A DNA stretch of 64,000 nt from contig JAIXQO010000003.1 of assembly GCA_027485695.1 (NCBI GenBank), forward strand, positions 930,932-994,931, in the 5' to 3' direction. The stretch's first letter is position 1. Every line of letters starts with the position of its first letter. Made by a program: the position numbers and the translations under genes. The DNA is from Pseudomonadota bacterium. GTDB taxonomy: Bacteria; Bdellovibrionota; UBA1018. The notes under the pieces are model-generated. The model did no database searches, was not told the origin of the DNA, and saw only the letters and a program-made list of their open reading frames with translations. This document shows positions 8,717-18,184 of the stretch, piece after piece.

Positions 8717-10054
8717 ATGAAACGGTTTGAGATGTCTATCGTATTGACAGTTGGCTTGGCGGCTTTGGGGCTGGGATGCTCACGTCACGGTTTACCTGAA
8801 ACCAAAAAGAAAGAATTGGAGTCGCTCAAAAACGAAATCGTGAGCGATTTGCCGCCGCCCTCGGGCCAGATCACGGGAGACCTGATCGATCAGAGGATCA
8901 AGCTTGGTAAAAAACGTGAAGCCGCCGCGCTGCTGACCCGAATGGGTGAGTTGCTCTTAGTGCCTAAAACGTTTGGTTATGCGCTCCCCAAGTTCGAGCA
9001 GGCATTGACTTTGGATCCGACCAGCGGTCGCGCACAATTTTATGTAGCGGTTTTAAAGCCTTTGGCGAGCTACCAAGGGATTCTTTCGCGGTCCATGAAA
9101 CTGGGCGATGCGGAACACCAGAAAAAAATGCGCGAACGGATGCGCCGTCTGACCGAAGGTTCGCATAAGAACTATGCGGAGTATTGGCAATATCGACCGA
9201 AGGGAACCGCGCTTTTTGCGAATTTCAAGGAAGCGCAAGACTTCATTGAAATAGACGCCATTCCGGCCCTGAAAAAATCTACCGACGCCCTTGATGCCCT
9301 GAAGAATACGGCGGTCGAACTCAATATTCCACTCGACGCCTGGAAGAATTCAGCGTCGAATTTCTCGCCGTGTGAGAGCGATGGCAAACAGTGGAAATGT
9401 TCCGATGCCATGTTCCGGAATTTACGAATTCAGTTAGATTCCGTGGATCGCACGCTGGCGCATTCTGCGCTGAGTACTCTCTTGAACGCGCACCGGATGT
9501 CCGTTGCTTATTCGCTCGAACAGGTGGAGCAGACCTTTCCGGAACTGAGAGCCAAGAAAAATATCGGTCCATCGATCGCGAAGGTCGAGCCGCTCTTGAA
9601 ACTTCGTCCGCACCACGAGCTTGCGACCATTCGAAGCGAATTATCGACCGTTCTGAAGCAGGCCTACGATACGGTCGCGCTACAAGACGCGATCTGTAAC
9701 AACTCCGATCGCAAGAGGTCGGAGGTATTCCTCGCGAGCCTCTGCGAAAAAGATGGAGCCCTCGACAATGCACTCGCAATCGTCCGTTCTCTCGAAGGGG
9801 TACAGGACCTTCAGTACGGTCTGGACGAAGAGGGTAAACCGCTCTTGGTCGAAGCTGACCTCGGACAACCGTTCTTGAAACCGTTGCCGGATCTCAAAAT
9901 ATTCGCACGAGACGAGCATGCCGATCCTACCTATGGCGGAGTTTTTCCCAACATGGACGCGAGCGAAAAAAATCGACTGATTCGAGAAGGCAAACACCAG
10001 CTTGAACCCGATCTGAAATGGAGCATCCTGCTTCGTCGGACGATGAGCCAGTAA
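8717..10054 (+). CDS. Lipoprotein with TPR-like helical repeats
   Basis: 445 aa from the ATG at 8717, preceded by GAGGA at 7 nt; the GTG at 8702 in the track is less likely. The signal peptide ends in the lipobox LGLGC, so the mature protein should be lipid-anchored. Residues about 75-115 (LPKFEQALTLDPTSGRAQFY) match a tetratricopeptide unit; the rest is largely helical. It probably starts an operon with the two small genes that follow (gaps of 15 and 11 nt). TPR lipoproteins usually serve as assembly scaffolds; the partner here is unknown. Confidence 0.75.
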   Translation: MKRFEMSIVLTVGLAALGLGCSRHGLPETKKKELESLKNEIVSDLPPPSGQITGDLIDQRIKLGKKREAAALLTRMGELLLVPKTFGYALPKFEQALTLDPTSGRAQFYVAVLKPLASYQGILSRSMKLGDAEHQKKMRERMRRLTEGSHKNYAEYWQYRPKGTALFANFKEAQDFIEIDAIPALKKSTDALDALKNTAVELNIPLDAWKNSASNFSPCESDGKQWKCSDAMFRNLRIQLDSVDRTLAHSALSTLLNAHRMSVAYSLEQVEQTFPELRAKKNIGPSIAKVEPLLKLRPHHELATIRSELSTVLKQAYDTVALQDAICNNSDRKRSEVFLASLCEKDGALDNALAIVRSLEGVQDLQYGLDEEGKPLLVEADLGQPFLKPLPDLKIFARDEHADPTYGGVFPNMDASEKNRLIREGKHQLEPDLKWSILLRRTMSQ

Positions 10055-10069
10055 CGGCGGAAAAACCCC

Positions 10070-10474
10070 ATGCGGCGTAAGTTAGCACCTCCAAGTCTTG
10101 TAGCGGTTTTGGGACTCCTTGCGCTCTATGGAGTCCATGGGGTGGCGGAGCTGGGTAAAATCGGCTCGGGAGTGATCTCGGGGTTTCGTTTTACTGAATC
10201 CCTGCAATACGAGCGCTACGCTTACCGGATTCAAGCCACTGAGGCGAACTATGAATCGTTCCTAACGGGCGTGAAACTCAGGGACTGCGCGTTTGAGGTT
10301 TGGAAATCCCCGGATGAAAGATCGATTCAAGTGAGACGTGCGGAGCACGCGGTTTTTTACCCGAAACTCAGACGACTCTTGCTGTTGCCGACGGCTCCGG
10401 GAGCGTACCCAGAAGTCGTGGATCTGGTGAAACGAGAAATCAAAACGCCTGGTAAAAAACGAGAATGGTTTTAG
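10070..10474 (+). CDS. Small membrane-anchored or exported protein
   Basis: 134 aa. Residues 9-28 (SLVAVLGLLALYGVHGVAEL) form a signal anchor or signal peptide. The remainder is a short mixed alpha/beta domain with one Cys and a basic C-terminus. It follows the TPR lipoprotein by 15 nt and precedes the 10486 gene by 11 nt, so the three are probably one transcript. No family is recognised. Confidence 0.65.
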   Translation: MRRKLAPPSLVAVLGLLALYGVHGVAELGKIGSGVISGFRFTESLQYERYAYRIQATEANYESFLTGVKLRDCAFEVWKSPDERSIQVRRAEHAVFYPKLRRLLLLPTAPGAYPEVVDLVKREIKTPGKKREWF

Positions 10475-10485
10475 TGGAGTGAGCG

Positions 10486-10884
10486 ATGATCCCTAATTTG
10501 TTTAAACGCCAATGTGTTTCTTGGCTCTTGAGAATACCGCTGATTCGCCAACCGCTCATTTACAGTTCGGATGAGTTTTGGGTGCGCTACCAATTCGAGG
10601 TAGGACCGACCGACGATGCGTTTGATCACCTTCGCGATCTGGTAGAAAAATGGGAAACGAATCTTCAGGTTGCTGACGAAACCGAGACTGCAATTCTCTT
10701 GGGAGATGCTCTGCATTGGCTTGGGCATTTTGAGGAATCGCGCGGGTGTGCTGCCGAAGCTCAGGAGTTCTTTCGACGGTCGTTGGATTTCTACAATCGA
10801 TTTCCCGAAGCGCGATCACGGCGGATCAATGGACTGAACGGGCGAGAACATGCCGCAAATCACTTGGCGCGCTCGGCATCTTAG
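10486..10884 (+). CDS. Small TPR-like protein
   Basis: 132 aa, ATG after a GGAG ribosome site. There is no signal peptide. Residues 65-105 (LGDALHWLGHFEESRGCAAEAQEFFRRSL) have the A/L/Y spacing of a TPR helix pair. It is the last gene of the probable three-gene operon headed by the TPR lipoprotein. Function is unknown. Confidence 0.65.
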   Translation: MIPNLFKRQCVSWLLRIPLIRQPLIYSSDEFWVRYQFEVGPTDDAFDHLRDLVEKWETNLQVADETETAILLGDALHWLGHFEESRGCAAEAQEFFRRSLDFYNRFPEARSRRINGLNGREHAANHLARSAS

Positions 10885-10900
10885 GTGAAATAGGCAACTG

Positions 10901-11803
10901 TTAGAGCACCGTGAGACTGAGCCACGCGGACGCCCAGGTATTCGAGAGCGTCGGGCGCTCGCCGACGTAGTTATTCACGAGTAGTCCCAGCCAAATCTGC
11001 TCTGTAGCAGTCCATCCGAGTCCGTTTTGGAGGAATGGCTTATAAGGGTAGCCCCACCGCCAAGCTCCATCGATTTCCGAGCCCGCCGCACGCACCTGCC
11101 GGTAAGGCGCTACGAGCCAGTGCTGGGTGGTCAACTTGGAATTGATCTCGTACTGGGCACGAGGCGCGACAAACCCCGACCATGTGCTTCCTCCCGAGCC
11201 AGAGGTACTAAAAAAACTTCTTCGAATCTCGGAGAGAAAACCCACCGACCAACGATTCCGAGGGATGGAGTAGAGCCCCGCCCACTGAGCACCGACCTCA
11301 CCGGTTCGGTTGATGGTTCGGGACGAATCCGAGGTGGGCGCGTGATAGTACAGGTCCAAGGTGGTCGTCCATTGTTTGGATGCGAAAAAATCAGTCATTC
11401 TCAAAGCAAATCGTGGATCCGACCAGGCCGTCCCAGAAGGCGCGTTCGAGTTTTCCGTCAAGTTGGATTGAAGGCGCTGAAAATAGAGTAGTCGAAAATT
11501 TTTCTTAAATTCGTAGTCCGTCCAAAGAATATGAAAAATATTCGTGGGATCCAGAGGCGTAGACCCATCCGCAGATGGAACTGAGTTCTCTGGGCCATCT
11601 ACTGCAGGAGACATCCATTCGGAAAACGTACGAACCCTTGTTTTGCGGCGAATGAGCGACCAGGTAGACTCCGAACGTGCGGATGGTGGTGTTTGAGCAT
11701 GCACCATCTCTGGTAATGCCAGGCTCAACAGTATGAGAACCGATCCGATTCGGATGCATTTTTTGAACGCAGAATTGCATGCAGAAATTGAATGATGAGA
11801 CAT
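10901..11803 (-). CDS. Predicted outer membrane beta-barrel protein
   Basis: 300 aa. A signal peptide ends near residue 36 (LPEMVHAQ). The mature part alternates polar and aromatic residues in short strands separated by turns, and ends in hydrophobic residues (WASAWLSLTVL), as outer membrane barrels do. No His/Asp catalytic pattern is evident. It is convergent with the TPR operon (16 nt between ends). Ligand and role are unknown. Confidence 0.65.
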   Translation of the reverse strand: MSHHSISACNSAFKKCIRIGSVLILLSLALPEMVHAQTPPSARSESTWSLIRRKTRVRTFSEWMSPAVDGPENSVPSADGSTPLDPTNIFHILWTDYEFKKNFRLLYFQRLQSNLTENSNAPSGTAWSDPRFALRMTDFFASKQWTTTLDLYYHAPTSDSSRTINRTGEVGAQWAGLYSIPRNRWSVGFLSEIRRSFFSTSGSGGSTWSGFVAPRAQYEINSKLTTQHWLVAPYRQVRAAGSEIDGAWRWGYPYKPFLQNGLGWTATEQIWLGLLVNNYVGERPTLSNTWASAWLSLTVL

Positions 11804-11825
11804 TCGAGAAGCCCCCCAAGGCCGA

Positions 11826-11840
11826 CCAAGGGTTCCTTGG
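11826..11840. terminator. Hairpin CCAAGG-GTT-CCTTGG upstream of the barrel gene
   Basis: A perfect 6-bp stem with a 3-nt loop between the end of the dikinase-like gene and the start of the barrel gene. It lacks a T tract on the minus side, so it may be only a weak terminator or a regulatory hairpin. Confidence 0.25.
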
Positions 11841-12021
11841 CCTCTTTCGTCATTAATCGCTCGATGATGCGTTTGGGAAATCGATTAAAACGAAGATTTG
11901 ATTCGAAAAAAGCTCATCATCCGGGTTTCTGGAGGGGGCTTTTCTATTAAAATTCCCTCGGGACGGATCAAGCGTATAACTGCGGCGTTCGTTTTTGATT
12001 TGCGCGCCTGAGTTGATTCGC

Positions 12022-15000
12022 TTAATTCTCCTGGTTTGGCGCCATGTTATGTCGGCATTGAAGGAATCTGAGGTTTCCACGCTTATCGAATGCCCACTCA
12101 ATATCCCATCCATAAGGCGCGGAACCAAAAACCAATTGGACAATCTCGCCCAGTTTCACGATTTCCTTGGCTTGTTGAGCGGTCAATACGAATTTCGTTG
12201 TAGTCAGAGCTTGATTTTGTAGACCTCCAGACGCGGAAGCCTGAGGTTTTTGTTGAGCAACACTCATCGAGTAGCGAAGCGGAGCGCCGGTTTCCAAGGT
12301 GATTTCTTCGACCGCCGTTCCGGATTCGACGACTGAGCCGATACCATAGTTTGCGCTGATCAATTCGCTGCTATTTGTCGGAGTCTGTGGGCCTTTGCTG
12401 ACGTAAACACCTGACGATTTTGCGGAAACGGTCGGCATAACGACCACGGACGGATAGGCGATCGGTACCTGCTTTTGGCCAACGGCCATCGCTCGCCAGT
12501 AGACAGATTTTTCGCTGAACGCCGATGCCCAAACGCGGCGGATGGCGGCGTCGACTTGTTTGCGATCGATCTGGATGTTCGCGACGCTTTCGTTGAGTCC
12601 AGCGCCGTTAAACCCAGGAAGGTCTTCGATGTTGGTATCGCTTCGAAAGAAATAGCCGCCCGTGTGGCCGGTTCGTTCGCGCAGACTCTCCATTTCGGCG
12701 ATGATCTCATCCAACATTTCATTTGGAATCGGTATGCTTTTGATCGCGGCAGAAATTTTTCCGGACAGTACAGAAGCGAGGTGCTTGTTTTTCGTTTGAG
12801 TCTGCGAAAGTAGTTTGATCCAAGGTGCGATTTGATTCACCTGGAGGTAGTGCTCGAAAAATCCAAATGGCAAGACGAACCCATCTTCGGAGTAGGGCAT
12901 GAGTCTTGGATCACTAAACGCTTGCGCGAGGAACGTACCTTTTGGGCCAGCAACATTGAGCCCCTTCCAATCGTTTGCATTGGAGAATCGATAAGGTCCT
13001 TTGAGGGCGAGGTTGGGTTGAGGGATCTCTGCAATGGGTTTTGGTTTTGCCAGATCTTGTAGGACAGTGGGAGAGACCGTCAGTTTTCCCGTGCGGGACG
13101 CGTGGATTTTCACCCACTGGCCGTCGAGAGTTTTGAGGACATTCTTAAGGCCAAGTCCTCCCTTAATGTTAGGAACATGGAGCGCTTTTGCCAAGAGTTG
13201 CACGTGACTCAGGCGCGCCCCTGTACCGAGTGTGATCATACCTGCGCATGCGTTCATCTCGGTCGGCATGGATTCAAATACGCCGATTTCATTTTTGTTC
13301 AAAGTCATCGGCGATTTATTGAACTGAAGAATGCCGACGGTTTCGCCGGGGTTAAATACTTCCACGGCACCGCGGAACTCTTGGCCGTTGATCTGATGGG
13401 TGATTTTTCTCCAATCGGTCAGTCCTGCAAAAACCTCGTCCACGTACTTACCTAAGGCAAAAGCGCTCGTACTGCGGAGGAGACCGTCAGTGAATTTGGG
13501 AGTGCTTCTCGTGATGATCGGGTGGTAAACGTCCTCGAATCTCCCGAATTCTTTGCGAACTCGCGCGTAAATCAGGTCGAGCAAGTTTTGAATCACAAAA
13601 CCGTAGAGTTCTGTTTTTCGGACCTCTGAAAGATTTGTTTGTGCCAACACCCCCTGAACCATCGCCTCATATCGCCGTCGGATTTCGTTGTCGATCAGGT
13701 GTTCCAATTCTAAGGAATCGAGTAGACTCGGTAGATAGTCCGTCGCGGTTTTCAGGATATCCGTTGGATTCGAGAAACTTGTTTTTTCCAGTTGAGCAAC
13801 GTGGCGGGCGAGACGGTACTCCAGAATGCGTCGTTGCGCGTTCCAAAATGGAATGTGTCGCGCGGCCGTGTTCCCGTTTGCACGAGTATCTGTCCACCAC
13901 TGTTTAATGGCTAATTTTGATAGCGACATATTCGTCGCGTAAGGGGCCTCATCGATACCTGCAGTCAGCATTGTGAGACGAGTTCGTTCGGCATCATTAG
14001 CTTGCAACGACTGCAAGACATCGTCGAACTTAGGGCCTAATTGATTCTGGCCGACGAATCGATCCATTCTACGAATGAGTGACTCGAGTTCAGTTTTCAC
14101 GGCTTCGGGGAGGTTAGGACGAGCGAGAAATTCACGACATTCTGCAATGATTTTTGCGGTGGGAAAATTGTGAATTTGCACACGTAGGTCCCAGAATCCA
14201 GAGATTCGGCTGGCGACGTTGATGGCTCCCTGACGAATGCTTTCAATGAGGGATCGGTCGGTATTCATTTGCCACGCGCGTGCAAAAAATTGCTGAATCA
14301 TCCATGGCTCGCGCGAAAGCCACATGCTCGAAAGGTTAGTCTCAAGCCGGCGATTAATCGAAGGTGCAGTGTCTTCAACATGGTCGGCACCGCGATCACG
14401 ACGGGTGTTCATCAGCGTATCGCTGGATTTTTCATAGTATCCCTGGACGATGAGCCCTCGCGCTTGGTCTGATGCCGAGATACTTCCATCGACCGGGCGA
14501 GTTGAAGAAAGTTGCGCCTCCAGATTTCCATAATTACGAATCGGTCTGAATCCAAGTATTTGCATGGCTCCGGATGCCGTGTCGTCATCGTTGATCTTTT
14601 CTCTAATCCAGGCGGTGTTCATATTGTTATTTGCATGCGCATTTTTGGCAAATATCAGCTGGGTCCGAACTGCGCCCTGGCGATCAAGGGAGGGGGAGAG
14701 TGGGAAAAACGCCTGCCAACGCTCGGGAGAAAACATCTCGCGTATTTGTCGTGGCTCAAGTTGAGTTCGATTTCCTTGAAGGAGTGGGCTGACCCTGAAA
14801 AACTCGATGACGGCTTCTCGCGAACCAGGAAGTGGTTCAATTTGGCGAATCAGTGTTACGGCAGAAGAGGAACTCGTGGCGTGGGTATTCAGGAGCGCGA
14901 GTGTTGCTTCGTACCTGGTATCTGAGGGGAGTTGCATCAGGAATGCGCCCCATGGTGCCGGATATTTAGAAAATCCCGGTGGTGGAGCGCCTGACTGAAT

Positions 15001-16392
15001 CACGTCCATCAAAGTGTCTTTGAGACCAGCGTTGATTTGGTCTTGGGTCTGAATCACTTGATTGAGTAAACCCTCGGGAGCTTGCGAGGCCGGAAGCTCG
15101 AGCTGAGAGATCAGCGTATGGGCGAAGTCTCCTTGCAGTTCAGGAATCTCAGTCAATAGTACCTGATTGCTTTTGGGAGAGAGGTTGGTAAAGAGAGGCT
15201 TGAAATGTCGTTTGGCGTTTGTTTGGATCGCTTGCTTGTAATTCGCGCCGAGTGATTGATGGAGAATCGAGACTTTTTGCGCGGCTTGATTGGGATCGAG
15301 AGCGCTGAGATAGTGTGAGACCACGAGATCACGAAGTGGCTCGGCAAATGCGGGATACTTCAAGGCGATTGATTCAATCGCATTTCCCGCAGGAAAGTGG
15401 GAAAGAGGAACCCAGGCTTGCAGCGGGTATTGACCCAGATGATCAGCGCAGATTTTTTGAAACTCAGGCCATCGAGAGTCCTCGAATCGAACTTGGAGGG
15501 CGAGTGTGTCAAAATAAGCGCTCGCGATTTCTGCCGTTACCCGTTGTGTTCGCATCAATGCGGATATCTGGTTGAGAACGGTGAACTGATTTTGAATCGG
15601 GAGTTCCCGAAAAAGTTGCAAGAGTTTTGCGCTGATTCGTGAATGCGATCGAGTCGCTTCTCTTGTCAGAATGGTGACGAGAGAAGCAGTGACTGAGTTT
15701 CTGAATGCTCCGTGTGCGTAGAAAAGTTTTGATCGATCAATCGAAGCAACCGTGGAAGAGAATCGAGTTTCCAGCGAAAATAGAAACTTCCCCGCCTGCT
15801 CAGTTTGTTCGTCGAATGAGAGCTTGGACCAGAGTTGAGGGTCTTTGGCCGGATATGATACGCCGAGGAGTTCGAAGTATCGAACGAGCGAATCGAGCGA
15901 CTGGAGCGAATTTGGTTTCTTGTATTCAAGAAACGCGACTCGAAGAAAGTCAGAGACTGAGTCTTTTTTAATTTCTTCGTCGATCAGATTCAATAGGTCG
16001 CTCAGATCGCTCGTGTAGGGTTTGTATTGGCCGAGGTATTTTCTAGGAAACTGATAGCCTTGTAGCTGATCGGGGGAGAGTCCGAGGAGTGTCCAGAATT
16101 CTCGCAATTCTTCGAGGGTCGGCGCTCGAACGGAGCGATCAAAAAATGCCTCCGTTTTGGTAGTGAGCGCATGAAGCAAGTCGTTCGGAGAAAAGGTCGG
16201 CGGAAGGAGCGAATTCGCTTTCTTCTGAATGGCCTCGGAGATGAGGTCCGGTTTTATGGTGATTCGGCAATAAATAGGATCCAGAGCGAGTGCTGGGCGG
16301 GTGAAAGTGCCCGATGGGAGGGCCAACAAGAAAATGAGGGTAAGGAGTGTGTTGGAGCGAGTTTTCCGCAGCAAACCGCTTGTTCGGAGCAT
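12022..16392 (-). CDS. Giant exported PEP/pyruvate-dikinase-like (glucan water dikinase-like) protein
   Basis: 1456 aa with an N-terminal signal peptide (LLTLIFLLALPSGTF, cleavage near ALALDP). The first 900 residues are helical with no recognised domain. Residues about 1060-1085 (LGTGARLSHVQLLAKALHVP) match the phosphohistidine swivelling domain; the His in SHV is the expected phospho-acceptor. The C-terminal 300 residues match the PPDK/PEP-synthase ATP-binding domain: RSDTNIEDLPGFNGAGLNES, VWASAFSEKSVYWRA and DIEWAFDKRGNLRFLQCR. The order (swivel, then ATP domain) is that of alpha-glucan water dikinases, while PEP synthase has the reverse. An ATP-dependent enzyme behind a signal peptide is unexpected. 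Substrate unknown. Confidence 0.8.
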   Translation of the reverse strand: MLRTSGLLRKTRSNTLLTLIFLLALPSGTFTRPALALDPIYCRITIKPDLISEAIQKKANSLLPPTFSPNDLLHALTTKTEAFFDRSVRAPTLEELREFWTLLGLSPDQLQGYQFPRKYLGQYKPYTSDLSDLLNLIDEEIKKDSVSDFLRVAFLEYKKPNSLQSLDSLVRYFELLGVSYPAKDPQLWSKLSFDEQTEQAGKFLFSLETRFSSTVASIDRSKLFYAHGAFRNSVTASLVTILTREATRSHSRISAKLLQLFRELPIQNQFTVLNQISALMRTQRVTAEIASAYFDTLALQVRFEDSRWPEFQKICADHLGQYPLQAWVPLSHFPAGNAIESIALKYPAFAEPLRDLVVSHYLSALDPNQAAQKVSILHQSLGANYKQAIQTNAKRHFKPLFTNLSPKSNQVLLTEIPELQGDFAHTLISQLELPASQAPEGLLNQVIQTQDQINAGLKDTLMDVIQSGAPPPGFSKYPAPWGAFLMQLPSDTRYEATLALLNTHATSSSSAVTLIRQIEPLPGSREAVIEFFRVSPLLQGNRTQLEPRQIREMFSPERWQAFFPLSPSLDRQGAVRTQLIFAKNAHANNNMNTAWIREKINDDDTASGAMQILGFRPIRNYGNLEAQLSSTRPVDGSISASDQARGLIVQGYYEKSSDTLMNTRRDRGADHVEDTAPSINRRLETNLSSMWLSREPWMIQQFFARAWQMNTDRSLIESIRQGAINVASRISGFWDLRVQIHNFPTAKIIAECREFLARPNLPEAVKTELESLIRRMDRFVGQNQLGPKFDDVLQSLQANDAERTRLTMLTAGIDEAPYATNMSLSKLAIKQWWTDTRANGNTAARHIPFWNAQRRILEYRLARHVAQLEKTSFSNPTDILKTATDYLPSLLDSLELEHLIDNEIRRRYEAMVQGVLAQTNLSEVRKTELYGFVIQNLLDLIYARVRKEFGRFEDVYHPIITRSTPKFTDGLLRSTSAFALGKYVDEVFAGLTDWRKITHQINGQEFRGAVEVFNPGETVGILQFNKSPMTLNKNEIGVFESMPTEMNACAGMITLGTGARLSHVQLLAKALHVPNIKGGLGLKNVLKTLDGQWVKIHASRTGKLTVSPTVLQDLAKPKPIAEIPQPNLALKGPYRFSNANDWKGLNVAGPKGTFLAQAFSDPRLMPYSEDGFVLPFGFFEHYLQVNQIAPWIKLLSQTQTKNKHLASVLSGKISAAIKSIPIPNEMLDEIIAEMESLRERTGHTGGYFFRSDTNIEDLPGFNGAGLNESVANIQIDRKQVDAAIRRVWASAFSEKSVYWRAMAVGQKQVPIAYPSVVVMPTVSAKSSGVYVSKGPQTPTNSSELISANYGIGSVVESGTAVEEITLETGAPLRYSMSVAQQKPQASASGGLQNQALTTTKFVLTAQQAKEIVKLGEIVQLVFGSAPYGWDIEWAFDKRGNLRFLQCRHNMAPNQEN

Positions 16393-16573
16393 TCTGATTT
16401 ATCGAAATCTATCGACAAATCCTTGAGATCTTGTCGACTTAGATGCAGCGTTCATTTGCTAGAGGTGGCGTCCAAACGTTGACGGCTGCCAGTGTCCCCG
16501 TCGTGATCTTGAAAAGGCCCAGACCTGATTTCACAGATGAAAAACTCCCAAGATTCCGGTATCTTCCGGCTCT

Positions 16574-18133
16574 ATGAGTCCATTTTCCCGTCCAGCTGAG
16601 TACATCACGACCGCCATCGTTTATCCGAACGCGAGCATCCACCTGGGGTTTGCTTGGGAAACGATCGCTACCGACTTCTTAGCCCGCGCCAAACGGGGCC
16701 TGGGTGCGCCGACGCGGTTCGTGACCGGGATGGACGAGCACTCGGTCAATGTCGCCAAGGCAGCCGAAGCCAAGGGCCTCACGCCAAAAGCATTTTGCGA
16801 CGAGATGTCCGTTTCGATTCAGAAAATTTTGGGTGATCTGGACGTTCGTTTCGATCGATTTATTCGCACCTCAGATGCCGATCATCACCGAGTTGTACAA
16901 GCGCTCGTCGAAAAAGCCTTCGCCAAAGGCGACATCTATCAAGCCAAGTACGAAGGTCATTACTGCGAAGGCTGCGAGGCGTTCTACCTCGACAAAGACC
17001 TGATTGACGGCAAGTGCCCGCACCATAAATCCACGCCGAAATGGATCAGTGAGGAGAACTACTTCTTTAAGCTCTCCAAATACGAAAATCAGATCAAAGA
17101 ACTTTTCAAAACGCAGCCTGATTTCCTTCAGCCCGAGAACCGTCGTAACGAGGTCCTGCATTTCATCGAGTCCGGTCTCAAAGATTTCTCAATCTCTCGC
17201 TCGACATCGACCTGGGGCATTCCGCTCCCGTTTGATCAGAAGCACATCGTTTACGTTTGGTTCGATGCGCTCGTGAACTACGTCACCGCCGCCAAATACC
17301 TAGAGGGCGAAGCGGAATTTAAAAAATACTGGCCGGCGAATCTACACGTCATTGGCAAGGACATCACGCGGTTTCACTGCATTTATTGGCCGGCGATGCT
17401 GATGTCCGTCGAGCTCCCGCTCCCAAAACGTGTGTTCGCCCATGGATTCTTGAATCTCAAAGGTGACCGCATGTCGAAAACAACGGGCAATATCGTGCGC
17501 CCCGAAGACGTGCTAAAGCTCGCGTCCTCCGATGCGCTTCGTTACTACCTGCTTGCAGAAAACCAATTCGGCCAGGATGGGAATTTCACCTGGGAAGCGC
17601 TCATGCTGAAATCGAACGCCGACCTCTCCAATGACATGGGGAACTTGGTGAATCGTTCGATCAACATGACAAAAAAATATTTCCCAGGCGAGGAGCTTCA
17701 GGCGCCGGTCTCCGTCACGCATTCCCGCGACGTCATCGACTCGTTCGCCGCCCTGCCTAAAGAACTGCAAGCGGCCGTGGATGCGGTGGATACCGTGGCT
17801 TACGCAACGGCCTGCCAGGCACGTTCGCGACTCCTGAACCTTTACATTGACCGCACGAAACCCTGGGGGCTGGCCAAAACGAATACGCCCGAGTCGATTG
17901 CGGAGCTCCGAGAAGTGCTTTTCGCGCTCTTGGAAGGGATCCGTCAATTGGCAGCCGCTCTCTCGCCGATCCTGACCAAAGGTGCGGCGGAGATTTTCCA
18001 TCAGCTCGGGCAGCCTTATCCGGAAGAAATCGGACGGATTTCAAACCTGAAATGGGGCTCCGTAGCATTTAACGTGGGTGAGCCGAAACCGGTTTTCCCC
18101 CGCATCGAATTGCCTGAGGAACTCAAGGGCTAA
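16574..18133 (+). CDS. metG: Methionyl-tRNA synthetase
   Basis: 519 aa. Charges tRNA(Met). The class I signature appears as PNASIHLG near residue 18 (HIGH region) and the KMSKS loop as DRMSKTTGN near residue 298. A CEGCEAFY and CPHH pair near residues 130-155 fits the single zinc knuckle of the short, Thermus-type MetRS. The C-terminal anticodon-binding helices (NLYIDRTKPWGLAK) are intact, and the appended tRNA-binding EMAP domain of the long form is absent. It is divergent from the giant dikinase-like gene and is followed by the sensor kinase gene. Confidence 0.95.
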   Translation: MSPFSRPAEYITTAIVYPNASIHLGFAWETIATDFLARAKRGLGAPTRFVTGMDEHSVNVAKAAEAKGLTPKAFCDEMSVSIQKILGDLDVRFDRFIRTSDADHHRVVQALVEKAFAKGDIYQAKYEGHYCEGCEAFYLDKDLIDGKCPHHKSTPKWISEENYFFKLSKYENQIKELFKTQPDFLQPENRRNEVLHFIESGLKDFSISRSTSTWGIPLPFDQKHIVYVWFDALVNYVTAAKYLEGEAEFKKYWPANLHVIGKDITRFHCIYWPAMLMSVELPLPKRVFAHGFLNLKGDRMSKTTGNIVRPEDVLKLASSDALRYYLLAENQFGQDGNFTWEALMLKSNADLSNDMGNLVNRSINMTKKYFPGEELQAPVSVTHSRDVIDSFAALPKELQAAVDAVDTVAYATACQARSRLLNLYIDRTKPWGLAKTNTPESIAELREVLFALLEGIRQLAAALSPILTKGAAEIFHQLGQPYPEEIGRISNLKWGSVAFNVGEPKPVFPRIELPEELKG

Positions 18134-18184
18134 CGCCCGCACATTAACTGTTTTTCAGGCCAAGATCATGTACGCTTGAAGAGA

